Below, piece by piece: positions 1 to 9,100 of a stretch of DNA of 64,000 bases (its first letter is position 1; every line of letters begins with the position of its first letter). The notes under the pieces were generated by a model. The model was not told the origin of the DNA and ran no database searches. It was given only the letters and a program-made list of their open reading frames with translations. Position numbers and translations under genes: made by a program. The stretch is from the IMG/VR virus record IMGVR_UViG_3300020084_000003, positions 220,777 through 284,776 of that record, one strand, 5' to 3'. The stretch comes from a virus.

Positions 1-21
1 CATATATCTATGCATCATCAT

Positions 22-29
22 TATTTATA
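22..29 (-). promoter_or_regulatory. T4-type late promoter
   Basis: The minus strand reads TATAAATA just downstream of the gp59-like gene and points out of the window. In T4 the gene beyond 59 is gene 32 (single-strand binding protein), so a late promoter for a gp32-like gene is plausible, but that gene is not visible here. Confidence 0.5.
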
Positions 30-31
30 CT

Positions 32-631
32 TTAATCAAAGTAGTTTTCTAATGTGAGCATAATTTTATTTTTATCATACTTTAGGAACGGATGGTATTT
101 TTCGGCCATCTTAATCACTTTCGGTGTTAACACCGGATCGGATATGGTATCAAGCCAGTAATGACCCACCTTTGATATATCCAATAATATTGAAAATGTC
201 TCTAGAGATATCTTCTTAGACAAGTATAACGAAAGAACCAGAGGTTTGTTCCCGTTTGTTACGCGGAAATTGCTCTCGAATGAAACATCATTTAAATGTT
301 TAATTTCAGATTGAAAGTTATACTCTATGGCACTGGTGATTTTCACCCATTGACGATAGACGGTCATGCCATCACTTTCGTCAACTATATCACCTATCCA
401 TTTTTGGGGATTTCTAGAAAGATTGGCAATTAAGATACCTTCATAGTCTCTCATCTTGCTCAATTTTACAAAACTAAATTTGTCTCTTCTAGTTTTAAAC
501 GAATCAAACTTCGCTCTTACTTTACCGTTATACCTGAAAAAGTCGTAGTTGTCAAGAGTGAAGTGCTGCTTTAGTGCCACATAAGTTTGATATACTGAAA
601 ACGCCTGTTGATCGAAATCATCATATACCAT
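32..631 (-). CDS. 59: gp59-like loader of replicative helicase
   Basis: T4 gp59 loads the gp41 helicase onto gp32-coated forks and acts in recombination-dependent replication. The 199-residue product is close to T4 gp59 (about 217). It shows the family pattern in order: an N-terminal Y-x-x-YVALKQHF segment, YDFFRYN, RRDKFSFVKLSK near residue 48, then ILIANL..NPQKWIGDI near residues 66-82, which I recall as RRDKYFFQKLSEK and ISNLVANQDAWIGDI in T4. A helical C-terminal half follows. Its start overlaps the end of the gp33-like gene by 11 nt, the same neighbour as in T4. The assignment is from remembered sequence, not an alignment. Confidence 0.82.
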   Translation of the reverse strand: MVYDDFDQQAFSVYQTYVALKQHFTLDNYDFFRYNGKVRAKFDSFKTRRDKFSFVKLSKMRDYEGILIANLSRNPQKWIGDIVDESDGMTVYRQWVKITSAIEYNFQSEIKHLNDVSFESNFRVTNGNKPLVLSLYLSKKISLETFSILLDISKVGHYWLDTISDPVLTPKVIKMAEKYHPFLKYDKNKIMLTLENYFD

Positions 632-851
632 TAGTCTCGCCTTTAATCATAAGAAGAATTTTAGCTTCTCTCTTAATCTTTTCTTTTAAAATTGGGCTTT
701 TCTTTAGTATCTCACCGACGCTCTCAAGCTCTAAATTATTTTTTTCACAATAATCTACAATTGCATCCAAATAAGAATTTCCACCCTTTATTTGTCTTTC
801 TATTTCTTTAATTATTGTATCCTGATTTAATATTCTTCTCACAGTTTGCAT
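621..851 (-). CDS. 33: gp33-like late-transcription co-activator
   Basis: T4 gp33 bridges RNA polymerase and the gp45 clamp and enables gp55-dependent late transcription. This 76-residue acidic/basic helical protein has the core pattern of gp33: I-x-x-Q-I-x-GG-NSYLDAIVDYCEKNNLE-x-E-x-V, then K-x-P-I-x-K-x-KI-x-x-EA-x-x-LL. It is shorter than T4 gp33 (112) because the N-terminal extension is missing. Position next to the gp59-like gene matches T4 order, and many TATAAATA late promoters in this window need such a factor. Start ATG follows AAAGG. Confidence 0.62.
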   Translation of the reverse strand: MQTVRRILNQDTIIKEIERQIKGGNSYLDAIVDYCEKNNLELESVGEILKKSPILKEKIKREAKILLMIKGETNGI

Positions 852-1045
852 TCCTTTATTTTAAACACGTTATATGCCATACTGCTTATGAATACATTAT
901 CATTTGATTTGATCGGAGGTATGGTCAATCTTTCATCAAAAACACCATCAACAAATACATCCATGAATGTGCTTTCCCCGAAATTAAGCACATCTATTTT
1001 AATAATCTTTCCTTTAATTTCAGACATATAAGTGTCTACTAGCAT
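839..1045 (-). CDS. small protein upstream of gp33
   Basis: A 68-residue product of unknown function. It starts after a good ribosome-binding site (GAAGGAG, 5 nt spacing) and overlaps the gp33-like start by 13 nt, so it is probably co-translated. In T4 the corresponding place holds dsbA, a double-strand DNA binding protein that acts at late promoters. I see no convincing similarity to DsbA, so the name is not transferred. The sequence is mixed beta-strand-like with a conserved-looking DVFVDGVFDERL segment. Confidence 0.6.
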   Translation of the reverse strand: MLVDTYMSEIKGKIIKIDVLNFGESTFMDVFVDGVFDERLTIPPIKSNDNVFISSMAYNVFKIKECKL

Positions 1046-1059
1046 GTTATCTCCTTCGG

Positions 1060-1079
1060 AAAGGGGAGAACCCCCTTTC
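1060..1079 (-). terminator. stem-loop between genes
   Basis: AAAGGGG and CCCCTTT form a 7-bp stem with a short loop immediately after the stop codon of the gene at 1080. No long T run follows on the minus strand, so it could be a weak terminator or a 3' end stabiliser. Confidence 0.45.
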
Positions 1080-1412
1080 TTATCTTTTATTTTTTATAAA
1101 TTCGTATAGCTTGTTAGCAGTATTTATAACATCATCCTCATCATATCCTTGTTTAGACGCAGTTTCCGCAATATTACTTGTAACAGAATTTGAATTTATT
1201 GAAAATGGTGTGGCGTTGTAACCCACAGAAGACGCTGATATAGTTCTATTTGTAGCCAATTTTCCGCCTTCAATAACATTATTCTCTACTATAATATCGG
1301 ACGCCAACTTTGCGGCGTCCAACTTGTTGTCTTCTTTTGATTGAAGAATGGTTTGTGCTAACTTTAGGACTTCCAATCTAATTTGGAATGGTGAACTATC
1401 TGTATTACTCAT
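1080..1412 (-). CDS. hypothetical protein paired with VWA protein
   Basis: Start MSNTDSSPFQ is chosen because its ATG overlaps the last codons of the upstream VWA gene by 8 nt, the usual coupling distance here; longer starts lie inside that gene. The 110-residue product has an N-terminal helical segment (FQIRLEVLKLAQTIL), a Ser/Asn-rich middle and a C-terminal acidic-basic helix. No family recognised. Coupling to the VWA gene suggests a shared role. A TATAAATA octamer lies inside the gene at 1121-1128. Confidence 0.6.
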   Translation of the reverse strand: MSNTDSSPFQIRLEVLKLAQTILQSKEDNKLDAAKLASDIIVENNVIEGGKLATNRTISASSVGYNATPFSINSNSVTSNIAETASKQGYDEDDVINTANKLYEFIKNKR

Positions 1413-2235
1413 CTTTTTTACTTCCCATTGCGCTTGCTCTTTCCTCATCAGTAAAAGCAGTTTTAGCATAAGCTTCTGTTAAAGAAGCACTTGAACCGCT
1501 AACCATCTCAGCTTTAAGGCTATTAACCATACGTGTCGCGGCCATGCTGGTAGCAGTAACGCCAGCAGAATCATGCGCGTATTGAATGGTGTTATTTACA
1601 TTAAAACCTAATTGTGATCCAACTGAAAATGCATCAATGTTTGCCCCCATGAACATAAATGCCCAATTGGATTCATTACATTTAGAATACATTTTTTGGA
1701 TATCTGCCATACTAAATGTTTTTGAAGCATTTTCAAGACCATCTGTGATTATTGTTATGATAACACTTGGTCTTTCTTTCTTCTTGGCAGAAGCCAGTTT
1801 TTGATTTACTGTAGCAATAACAGAACCCATACCATCATATAGATTAGTCATACCGATTGGGTTATAATCTTCATTGGTAATTTCTCTTACTTCTTCAACA
1901 TTGACATTATCTCTTATAGCCTTGACGTGATTTCCGTCAAAGGTGTAAACTGATATAAATGTTTTAATGTTATTTGTCTTGGCGTCTTCTCTTTGAGATG
2001 CTATAAACTCGTTTGCAGAAGAAACGGTTGTATCTCTCAATCTTCCCATAGACCCTGATTCGTCTATCAATAGAACTACGTGAGCGCCATTCTTACCAGC
2101 TTTTTTTGCTTTAAAAGCTTCGCCAATTTGACCTAGCGGTTTTTGCACTGGCATGTAAGTTGTAGGAATAGTCAATTTGCCCCACTGGTAATTTGCATTT
2201 AATGGCGGCAATGCGTTTGGATCGTATAATGACAT
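1405..2235 (-). CDS. VWA-domain (MIDAS) protein
   Basis: A von Willebrand factor A domain protein of 276 residues. The metal-ion-dependent adhesion site is visible as DESGSMG near residue 62, with the later conserved T in IGMTNLYDG and D in IITDGLEN. Such domains mediate metal-dependent protein-protein contacts; in phages they occur beside chaperone-like ATPases or in virion-associated proteins, but no partner ATPase is adjacent here. Start MSLYDPN follows GGAGACATAAC. Transcription probably comes from the composite promoter at 2289-2319. Confidence 0.8.
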   Translation of the reverse strand: MSLYDPNALPPLNANYQWGKLTIPTTYMPVQKPLGQIGEAFKAKKAGKNGAHVVLLIDESGSMGRLRDTTVSSANEFIASQREDAKTNNIKTFISVYTFDGNHVKAIRDNVNVEEVREITNEDYNPIGMTNLYDGMGSVIATVNQKLASAKKKERPSVIITIITDGLENASKTFSMADIQKMYSKCNESNWAFMFMGANIDAFSVGSQLGFNVNNTIQYAHDSAGVTATSMAATRMVNSLKAEMVSGSSASLTEAYAKTAFTDEERASAMGSKKDE

Positions 2236-2288
2236 GTTATGTCTCCTATGTGTTGTGATGTGTGTGATGCAACGGATGCTGCATTTTT

Positions 2289-2319
2289 TATTTATACCAC
2301 ATAACAACGCATAAGTCAA
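2289..2319 (-). promoter_or_regulatory. composite sigma70/late promoter
   Basis: TTGACT and TATAAA are separated by 17 nt on the minus strand, a good sigma70 match, and the same -10 continues into TATAAATA, the T4 late octamer. One site could therefore serve host sigma70 early and the phage late sigma later. Confidence 0.65.
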
Positions 2320-2329
2320 GCAAAAGTTC

Positions 2330-2337
2330 TATAAATA
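2330..2337 (+). promoter_or_regulatory. T4-type late promoter for GIY-YIG gene
   Basis: TATAAATA on the plus strand, 31 nt before the start codon of the GIY-YIG gene and back to back with the minus-strand composite promoter. Confidence 0.6.
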
Positions 2338-2367
2338 AAGTTACACATTAACATCAAGGATTTTAAC

Positions 2368-3093
2368 ATGACAACTTATTACGTATATAGAATTACCAAT
2401 AATAAACCGAATAGCATTCCAAAATACTACTACGGTTTCAGAAAATGCAACACAAGCCCATCATTAGATACAAAATATATGGGAAGTTCTAAATATCTCA
2501 AACAAGACATAAAGAACATTGGCATAGAATATTTCTCAAAGAAAATAATAAAAACATTTAATAATAAAGAATCTGCGATTGACTACGAAATCATGTTGCA
2601 TCTAAAATTTAATGTTGATAAAAACGTCATGTTTTATAACAGATGTAAAGCGAATAAATTTGGGTATAAATGCACAGGAGATGTTCTTAAAGGTAAAAGT
2701 TATACCGACATACACGGCGAAGAAAAAGCCATTAAATTAAAAGAAGAAAGATCAAGAAAAATTAAAGAAATCTCTTCTAACCGTAATTATATAGGCGATA
2801 AAAATCCAAATTATGGCAATAAATGGAGTGAAGCCATGAAAGAAAAAATGTCAGAAATGAAATCGGGTCAAAATAATCCTATATATGGCAAAATCATAAT
2901 AAATAACGGTATAAAAGAAAAAAGAATATCTAAAGATTCAAATATTCCAGAAGATTATGTTATAGGCAGAATCAGAAAAGATGTTTCTGGTATAGTAGAA
3001 GATTTTTTGAATTCTGGTCTTAGTAGAAAAGAATTTTCATTATTAAGAAACATAAACTACAACACTCTAAAGAAATATTTAAAGGGGGTTTAA
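2368..3093 (+). CDS. GIY-YIG homing endonuclease
   Basis: Free-standing homing endonuclease of 241 residues; one of few plus-strand genes. The GIY-YIG core is at the N terminus: YYVYRITNN then YYYGFRK, with a GSS segment and the catalytic-type E in AIDYEIMLH. A middle NPNYGNKWSE.M/NNPIYGK stretch is NUMOD3-like. The C terminus holds NNG..EKRIS..IPEDYVIGR and a helix-turn-helix-like tail (SGLSRKEFSLLRNINYNTLK) also present in the plus-strand HNH gene at 39708. SD is AAGGA. It presumably cuts phage DNA at an unoccupied allele; the target is unknown. Confidence 0.85.
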   Translation: MTTYYVYRITNNKPNSIPKYYYGFRKCNTSPSLDTKYMGSSKYLKQDIKNIGIEYFSKKIIKTFNNKESAIDYEIMLHLKFNVDKNVMFYNRCKANKFGYKCTGDVLKGKSYTDIHGEEKAIKLKEERSRKIKEISSNRNYIGDKNPNYGNKWSEAMKEKMSEMKSGQNNPIYGKIIINNGIKEKRISKDSNIPEDYVIGRIRKDVSGIVEDFLNSGLSRKEFSLLRNINYNTLKKYLKGV

Positions 3094-3106
3094 ACCCCCT
3101 TTAAAC
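3082..3106. terminator. bidirectional terminator
   Basis: Palindrome AAAGGGGGTTTAAACCCCCTTT between two convergent genes, a symmetrical strong stem that can stop transcription from both sides. Confidence 0.65.
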
Positions 3107-3580
3107 GAATTCACTAGATTTATTTGCAACTCTATCCGCACCAAATGATGCAGCAAATGCATCTGGTTTTAATTTAGGAGAAATTCCTGTTACACCCAAA
3201 ATATATCCCGCAGCTTGTGAAGCAACGCAATTTGAACCATTCATAGGGTCTGTAGATATATCACAATGAATCTCTACATCAAATTCATCAATGAACCCTA
3301 CCAATTGTGTATATAGTTCGCAAACTTTTTGGACTTCATTCATAAGTCTAATGCTTGGTCTATTCTTCTTAACATCATAATCAGCTTCTACTGATCTGTT
3401 AGAGAATACTCTACATCCGTGTCTTCCATTAATGTGAACAACACATACGGTCGCATACTTGGCAAACCATCTTCCATCCTTCTTAAAGCGAACAGAATCA
3501 CATCCTAAGTAAATTTTTGTGTCTGGACCCACAGTTAATAGTAAGTCTACTAATTCTTCGATTTGTGATTGGGTGAACAT
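3101..3580 (-). CDS. RNase H-like YkuK family (DUF458) protein
   Basis: 159 residues with the layout of the YkuK/DUF458 RNase H-fold family: an early YLGCDSV strand carrying the first acidic residue, FAKYATVCVVHI, R..FSNRSVEADYD, then IHCDISTDPMNGSNC and a C-terminal PDAFAASFGADRVA. Three or four acids (D29, D and D in HCDISTD, late D) could form a metal site. Function of the family is poorly known; a nuclease role is inferred from fold. It is last in the nucleotide-metabolism operon, 17 nt after the HD gene. Confidence 0.65.
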   Translation of the reverse strand: MFTQSQIEELVDLLLTVGPDTKIYLGCDSVRFKKDGRWFAKYATVCVVHINGRHGCRVFSNRSVEADYDVKKNRPSIRLMNEVQKVCELYTQLVGFIDEFDVEIHCDISTDPMNGSNCVASQAAGYILGVTGISPKLKPDAFAASFGADRVANKSSEFV

Positions 3581-3597
3581 GTCATTTTCCTTCTATA

Positions 3598-4296
3598 TCA
3601 TTTTACTATCTTAAACCTTTTCTCTTTGTCAAGTTCTTTTTGAACAAGAGCCTCGATTTCCTTAGCTTGTTTTTCAATACCTTGAATTATTGCATTCCAA
3701 GTCTCTATTCTCGGAGCATCTGGATTTGCAGTGACATAGTAAACCAAATTACCATAAATTCTCAGCAAATTCTGATGGACCTTGAATAGTATGTTTTTGT
3801 CAACTTCAATTTCATAGAGGTTTTCTATTTCATCCATCAAGTTGACAAAATTTTGCTTACGCTTATTGTTGTCAGCAAAACCGTATAGGTCTAATAGAAC
3901 TAATTCTTGTCCTTCATTAGACATTGGTGCATGATTTATAGTTGTTAAAATATAATCTGCAACTTTCTCAGGCTGGATCACACCGAACGGCATGAATACC
4001 TTTTCTGGAATTGCAGAAAGATTGCCGATGACATTTTTAACAACACCATAAAAATCATATGCACTTCTAATTTCTTTATTATCTTCCTTGTCATAAACAA
4101 TGTCATGGAAAAGAATTGCAACATCCAAATTAATATCATAAGGAATTTTCAATTCTTGAGCGTAACTATACAAGTCTACAATGTGCTGCATGTTGTGATA
4201 TGTGCGGCCTGTAGGGTTCATGTATTTCATTGCTGCGTGATTCCATATACCATCTTTATTTAGTTTAGTCCAAGGTATATTGTCAATTATTTTCAT
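3598..4296 (-). CDS. HD-domain phosphohydrolase
   Basis: 232 residues of the predicted HD superfamily phosphohydrolase group. Metal-binding features: H at YHNMQH near residue 37, the HD pair in AILFHDIVYDKEDNKE near residue 64, and later TTINHAP and DLYGFAD. Such proteins dephosphorylate nucleotides or related metabolites; the operon with a NUDIX enzyme and thymidine kinase supports nucleotide metabolism. Its ATG overlaps the upstream stop by 4 nt. Confidence 0.72.
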   Translation of the reverse strand: MKIIDNIPWTKLNKDGIWNHAAMKYMNPTGRTYHNMQHIVDLYSYAQELKIPYDINLDVAILFHDIVYDKEDNKEIRSAYDFYGVVKNVIGNLSAIPEKVFMPFGVIQPEKVADYILTTINHAPMSNEGQELVLLDLYGFADNNKRKQNFVNLMDEIENLYEIEVDKNILFKVHQNLLRIYGNLVYYVTANPDAPRIETWNAIIQGIEKQAKEIEALVQKELDKEKRFKIVK

Positions 4297-4583
4297 TTTT
4301 TACTCTTTTCATAATCAGCTATAAAACTCTTTAGTTTCTCTACATTTTTATCGTTTAGTAATACTTCTGTGTAATCATGTTGGCTGTCACCAATGACAAA
4401 TATGTAACGCAAACCGTTTATAATACGTTTCCAAAAAGGTAGATAGGGATTTTTGGAAACTCCTATTGAAAACATAGGATAGTCTTCATCGTCTTCTTTT
4501 ACCAGAATAATATTATGCTCCATTGAATGACAATCACATATCATAACAACGGAATAGTCATCATACTGCATCTTTTTGCTCAT
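4293..4583 (-). CDS. hypothetical protein
   Basis: 96 residues, no family recognised. It overlaps the HD gene by 4 nt and its own start lies inside the preceding gene by 23 nt, so it belongs to the same operon. The middle is beta-rich with a short hydrophobic FWKRIINGLRYIFVIGD stretch, too short for a confident membrane segment. Confidence 0.6.
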   Translation of the reverse strand: MSKKMQYDDYSVVMICDCHSMEHNIILVKEDDEDYPMFSIGVSKNPYLPFWKRIINGLRYIFVIGDSQHDYTEVLLNDKNVEKLKSFIADYEKSKK

Positions 4584-4788
4584 TCTTATTCATCCATCTT
4601 TCAATAACTTCATCAAATTGATCGCCTTCCAAATCTTCCAGTAGACGGAAAACATTTGGGTCGTGCTGCTTAGTAAACAACTGAGTTCTAGTAACCCCAT
4701 TTATAGAAGACAAGTCTACATAATTATTATAATCCAAAACATGAGTTCTATAAATGCTCAATGCTATATTTTCTGCATTTTTTTCCAT
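4561..4788 (-). CDS. hypothetical protein
   Basis: 75 residues, acidic, helix-rich, no family recognised. It ends inside the next gene and starts 6 nt after the DUF4326 gene, consistent with an operon member of unknown role. Confidence 0.6.
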   Translation of the reverse strand: MEKNAENIALSIYRTHVLDYNNYVDLSSINGVTRTQLFTKQHDPNVFRLLEDLEGDQFDEVIERWMNKNEQKDAV

Positions 4789-4794
4789 ATTAGT

Positions 4795-5076
4795 CTATCC
4801 AAACAATCTATTCTCATTTAATATTCTTGCGTAAACATCGCCATGACACAGCTTTGGTTTGCACCAACATGCCAGTGTCTTATCTTGAAGTTCTGCTAGA
4901 ACACTATCATACAACTCAGGGGTTGTCAAGAGATAGTTTTCGAATTTTTTCAAAACTAATTCTCTGTCATTATTGAAATCTATCAACTTAAATGGATTTC
5001 CCCATTTTGTAGTTCTGTCTATCAAAACAACATTATCATACAAATGTCTATGTTTTACATGTATAACTCTAATCAT
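4795..5076 (-). CDS. DUF4326 protein
   Basis: 93 residues with the two signatures of DUF4326: TKWGNPFKL near residue 24 and LACWCKPKLCHGDVYARIL near the C terminus. The Cys/His cluster may bind a metal. The family is common in large phages beside nucleotide genes, function unknown. The ATG overlaps the thymidine kinase stop by 4 nt. Confidence 0.78.
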   Translation of the reverse strand: MIRVIHVKHRHLYDNVVLIDRTTKWGNPFKLIDFNNDRELVLKKFENYLLTTPELYDSVLAELQDKTLACWCKPKLCHGDVYARILNENRLFG

Positions 5077-5636
5077 AAGTTGTCATACCATTCTTTCCAA
5101 GTCTTTCTGGAAACAGAAGAATATTTCTCTTCAAATCCTACATCCGCGTCTGTGTTGTCCAAGTCTGTATGTTTGATATGGAAGAATGCGGATGCACCTT
5201 TCTCTATATTGCATAGATTTTCTATGGGATGTAATTCATCTGCGATCTTCATTAGCTCACCAGAACCTTCAAAAAATTCGCCTCTCCAATCAATTCTTAG
5301 ACCAAAACACATTACCGATATGTTCCAATTATCAACCAAAAATGCCAAGTCCCATATTTGTTCTTTGGTAAAGAATTGTGCTTCATCGCAAAGAATATAA
5401 TCGGGTTTCTTCTTCCTAGATTTCAATACTTTATCACTAATCTTTTCATCTGATTTCAGAGAAATGCAATCCACCGATAGCCCAAGTCTAGTTTCTATTT
5501 TGTTTGATCTTGTATCTATCGCAGGCTTCACTGCGACAACATTAAATCCTCTTTCTTTTAACATGTAATGCTTTGTTATCAAAGAAAGAGATTTGCCACT
5601 ATTCATAGAGGCGTAGTAAAAAGATAATTTTGCCAT
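5073..5636 (-). CDS. tdk: thymidine kinase
   Basis: Type II thymidine kinase, phosphorylates thymidine to dTMP with ATP. 187 residues, normal for the family. Walker A-like MNSGKS at residues 11-17, Walker B/lid element ILCDEAQFF near residue 85, the conserved VMCFGLRIDWRGEFF near residue 110, and a C-terminal region that lacks the full four-cysteine zinc ribbon seen in many homologues, only one Cys being obvious (LCN). It lies 2 nt after the NUDIX gene. Confidence 0.92.
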   Translation of the reverse strand: MAKLSFYYASMNSGKSLSLITKHYMLKERGFNVVAVKPAIDTRSNKIETRLGLSVDCISLKSDEKISDKVLKSRKKKPDYILCDEAQFFTKEQIWDLAFLVDNWNISVMCFGLRIDWRGEFFEGSGELMKIADELHPIENLCNIEKGASAFFHIKHTDLDNTDADVGFEEKYSSVSRKTWKEWYDNL

Positions 5637-5638
5637 TT

Positions 5639-6037
5639 TCAGTCCATAATAAGAGGGATGATGTATTTAAGATTAGAAACACATCTTTCCCAATCTATGT
5701 TTTCCAAATCTACTATGAAAAGTTCTTCTGCGTTCGGATCATCAGAAGTGAAAATTATACTGTCGTAAAAATCTTCATCTACATTAGTAAAGAATATATG
5801 TAGTATTGCATTCGGATATTTTATAACGGCAAACTCATACCACTCAATATCTCTAGAATCACCAGTTTCTTCAAGGTATTCCCTGCACATTGCTCTTTTT
5901 GGTGTCAAGTCTATAGGTTCAATTTTACCACCCAATCCATTGAGCTTGTTTTCTAAGTATTTTCCGCCTCGATTTTTCTTTTGCAGCAGTATTTTGTTCC
6001 CCTTTAAGAAGACAAATCCTAAAACATATTCCTTCAT
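5639..6037 (-). CDS. NUDIX hydrolase
   Basis: 132 residues with a complete NUDIX box near residues 36-58: GGKIEP then REYLEETGD, spacing as in the consensus. NUDIX enzymes cleave nucleoside diphosphates linked to another moiety; substrate cannot be read from sequence. First gene of the operon leading to thymidine kinase, DUF4326, HD hydrolase and the RNase H-like gene. Confidence 0.88.
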   Translation of the reverse strand: MKEYVLGFVFLKGNKILLQKKNRGGKYLENKLNGLGGKIEPIDLTPKRAMCREYLEETGDSRDIEWYEFAVIKYPNAILHIFFTNVDEDFYDSIIFTSDDPNAEELFIVDLENIDWERCVSNLKYIIPLIMD

Positions 6038-6069
6038 GTTCGAACTCCATAATATTTCATATGATTTGG

Positions 6070-6098
6070 ATCATACCATAGCAGATTGCCGTAGTCAA
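6070..6098 (-). promoter_or_regulatory. sigma70-type promoter of nucleotide operon
   Basis: TTGACT, 17 nt, TATGAT on the minus strand, 33 nt before the NUDIX start codon. It probably drives the whole minus-strand run to 3101. Confidence 0.7.
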
Positions 6099-6116
6099 GC
6101 TTGATGATTTTTAAAA

Positions 6117-6145
6117 TAAAAATGGTGGGCATTGCCCACCATTTT
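6117..6145 (-). terminator. rho-independent terminator of tail operon
   Basis: AAAATGGTGGGC, loop AAT, GCCCACCATTTTT on the minus strand immediately after the stop of the 6150 tail gene. GC stem followed by T run. Confidence 0.85.
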
Positions 6146-6149
6146 CTTC

Positions 6150-9100
6150 TTATACTGTTGTTCCTAGAGGATACATGCGGTCTGCCCTGAAATTTCTTAT
6201 CCAAGCTGAATTCAATTCAACTCTTGAAGATGCTTTCAAACCAACTCTAGTTCCCATTGGAGCATTTGCCGGAAGTTGATATAGACCATGATCTGACATT
6301 GATGTGTTTTCTATTAAACCAAAGGTATTGGTTCCATTAACTCTCAGAACGTAAGGATCAGGGTTGACACTCACAAGCTTTATTGTTCTGCCATCTAGAT
6401 GTATGTCAATTCTGTTTGTTGTATTTTGGAACATTCCAAGAGTAGTCCAAACACCATTAACTACCATCATTATAAAACTTCCTGTTGGGTTAGGGTGATC
6501 CCTTCTTCCCCATACCATGTAGTTGTTTTCATCAACAATTCTGAATGCAAGACCACCAGCATCACCCCAACCACTTAGATTACAAGAAATAATCATATCA
6601 GGAGAACCAAGATCAACTCTAGAATAAAGCGCCCTTTGTGATGTTCCCACGGCTGAACGAGTGGTGTTTGATGTTACTTGAATAGACCCTGCTGTTCCAC
6701 TTCCAACAATTGACCAGTTTGGATTGCTTTCTAGTGGACCGTCAGCCATTTCAAAATTATCATAAACGCTTGAAACCACGTTTGTTGTAGAACGAACAAT
6801 AACTTGATGCTCTCTGGTTACGGTATTACCCCAACAATCAGTTGCTCTAATGTTAACTGTATATGTTCCAACAGGTCTTGTTCCATTATTTGCGAAACGC
6901 AATATTCTTCCCATTGAAGCAAGTTGGAACATGTCTGAGTTTGCACCCGGAACAATTTCAATGCTAACATTTGGCTCATTAATCAAAATATCATGAGACA
7001 AAGTGCGTCCAGCATTTGCGTTAACCACGGTATGAGACAAAAATTCTAGTTGTTTTACAACTGGTTTCAAAGGCGGCGCATTACCATCAATTAATTCAGG
7101 TTCATCAGCCCATCTTGCCAATGGTGGAGGGCCACCACGATCATAGAATTGCAAGAATTCCAATGCACTACTGCCTGTAGGAGTAGTAATTGTAAAATCA
7201 ATCCATGTGACTGCACGGGCATGTGTAACTCGGTCAGCATTGAACATATGAACGCGAGTTCTCCAAACACCGTTATCCAACCAGCAACCATTACGTCTAA
7301 TGATATCATCACCGTGAACTTTGAACAATGTTCTTTTTGGCGTTCTAGAGTTATAACCATTAGGGAATGTTTCTGGTGAATGGAAGCTTGGGAATAGATA
7401 AGGTCCAGCGCAGTCAATCCAAACACCACTAATTGATATTCCACCACGACTTCCTAATGTAATATTTGTGCTAACATCAGAATCCAGAACAAATACCGGC
7501 GCGGCTCCAACTGCAATAGCACTATGGCCTGCTGGATAACCTGTGCCTAGTGGTTGTCTGTTAGGATCGGTTGGTTGAATTAATAGTGGATAATTCAGTG
7601 GCAATGCAGAAAGAGGTTGCGAATCATATGAACGCAAAATCCATGAATCGGCATTGGTTGGGTGTCTTGTCCACGGTCCCATAATTCCAAATATACCTAA
7701 TTCTCTGGCTCTTGTTTCTGTTATAGTTCTATATGAAGTGCTTTCTCTTGCAGTGACATTTTCAAAAGTGCATTGAACAGTAACGCCTTTCCAGTTAAGT
7801 CCCATACCAGAATCTACAAATGCTCTATAATAGTTTTTCATATGCAAGAAGCTGAATGAGAAACCTTGAGACACAGTTCCCATTGTGACAACACGTGAAG
7901 TGTGCATCATATTCAATGGACCGACATATAGAGATTTTGTAAACATATATTCACTGGAATACTGAGGAACCTCTATCGGATAAGGAACATCAATCATGTG
8001 GCATTTTTCAAATAATCCCGGTGTGGCATCATATTTTCTAACATCGCCGCCACGGTGAATAACAGAAATGCCGTGTGTGCAGGCATGACCTTCTACACCA
8101 AATACAGGCGGAATTTGAGGGCTTGTAACGGTAATATCTTCTTCAACCCAGACAGATTTGTATTCAGAGTTATCTCTGCTCCACCAAGATTGAATATCAG
8201 AAGAAATAAATCCGTCTGCCATTCTGATATCTTGCCAGCGAATCTGCCGAGTATTTCTTATCGGTTTTTGAGAATGCCATAGTGCAACATACTGACAACC
8301 AACACCGACACAATTTTTAAGTAAAATCATTCTTGATTGCAATTCGAATCCTACACCAGCATGTCCATTATGTCCAGTATAAAATTCTGCTCTGTCACCC
8401 CAAGATACACCTTCACCATTTCCTATGCCGCCCATTGCCACACAGTTAATTGCTTGACCAATTTCATTGCCCAATTCCCAAACAAATCCTGCGCCTCTAA
8501 AATGAGAAACAAAACAATCTTCCATTGCGCTTCTGGTTCCGTGAGCAACCAAAGCCCAACCCGGAATCGGAGGCGCACTTAATGGTGCATAAACACGAAC
8601 GCCAACCACATCAACCATTCGTGATGATTTATATGGACCACCTGACCAGTGTAAGTGGAAAGCCCATTTTCCTGTTACGTTTAATGGATCGGTAAGCTCT
8701 GTTCCACCTTGAACATCATATAGTGGATTTACTGTAACTACACCACCAGCTAATTCTACTCTATATGGAAATACTGTGTGTGGTGTATTTAATGTTGGAT
8801 TAGTATCAGAACGACCAAAGTTTTTAAAAGCTGCATAACGAATTGAAACGTCATCGGTTCCCATTGGCATGAAATGCGGTCTTTTTTGCAAGTTAGTCAA
8901 ATCTGCGGTCGGATCAATGGCACCGTCTTCTTCTTGTGAAGCCGCTCTAAATAAAATTGATGCATAATTGTTGCTGACGCAAGGCGCTACGGTTACGACT
9001 TCTGAGTTAGGTAATGTTGAAGTTTCCCCAAAATGGTTTCTTGACAATGGTCGGTTTATTCTAACCATATCATTTGCCATGACTTCGGTTACAGTCACTT

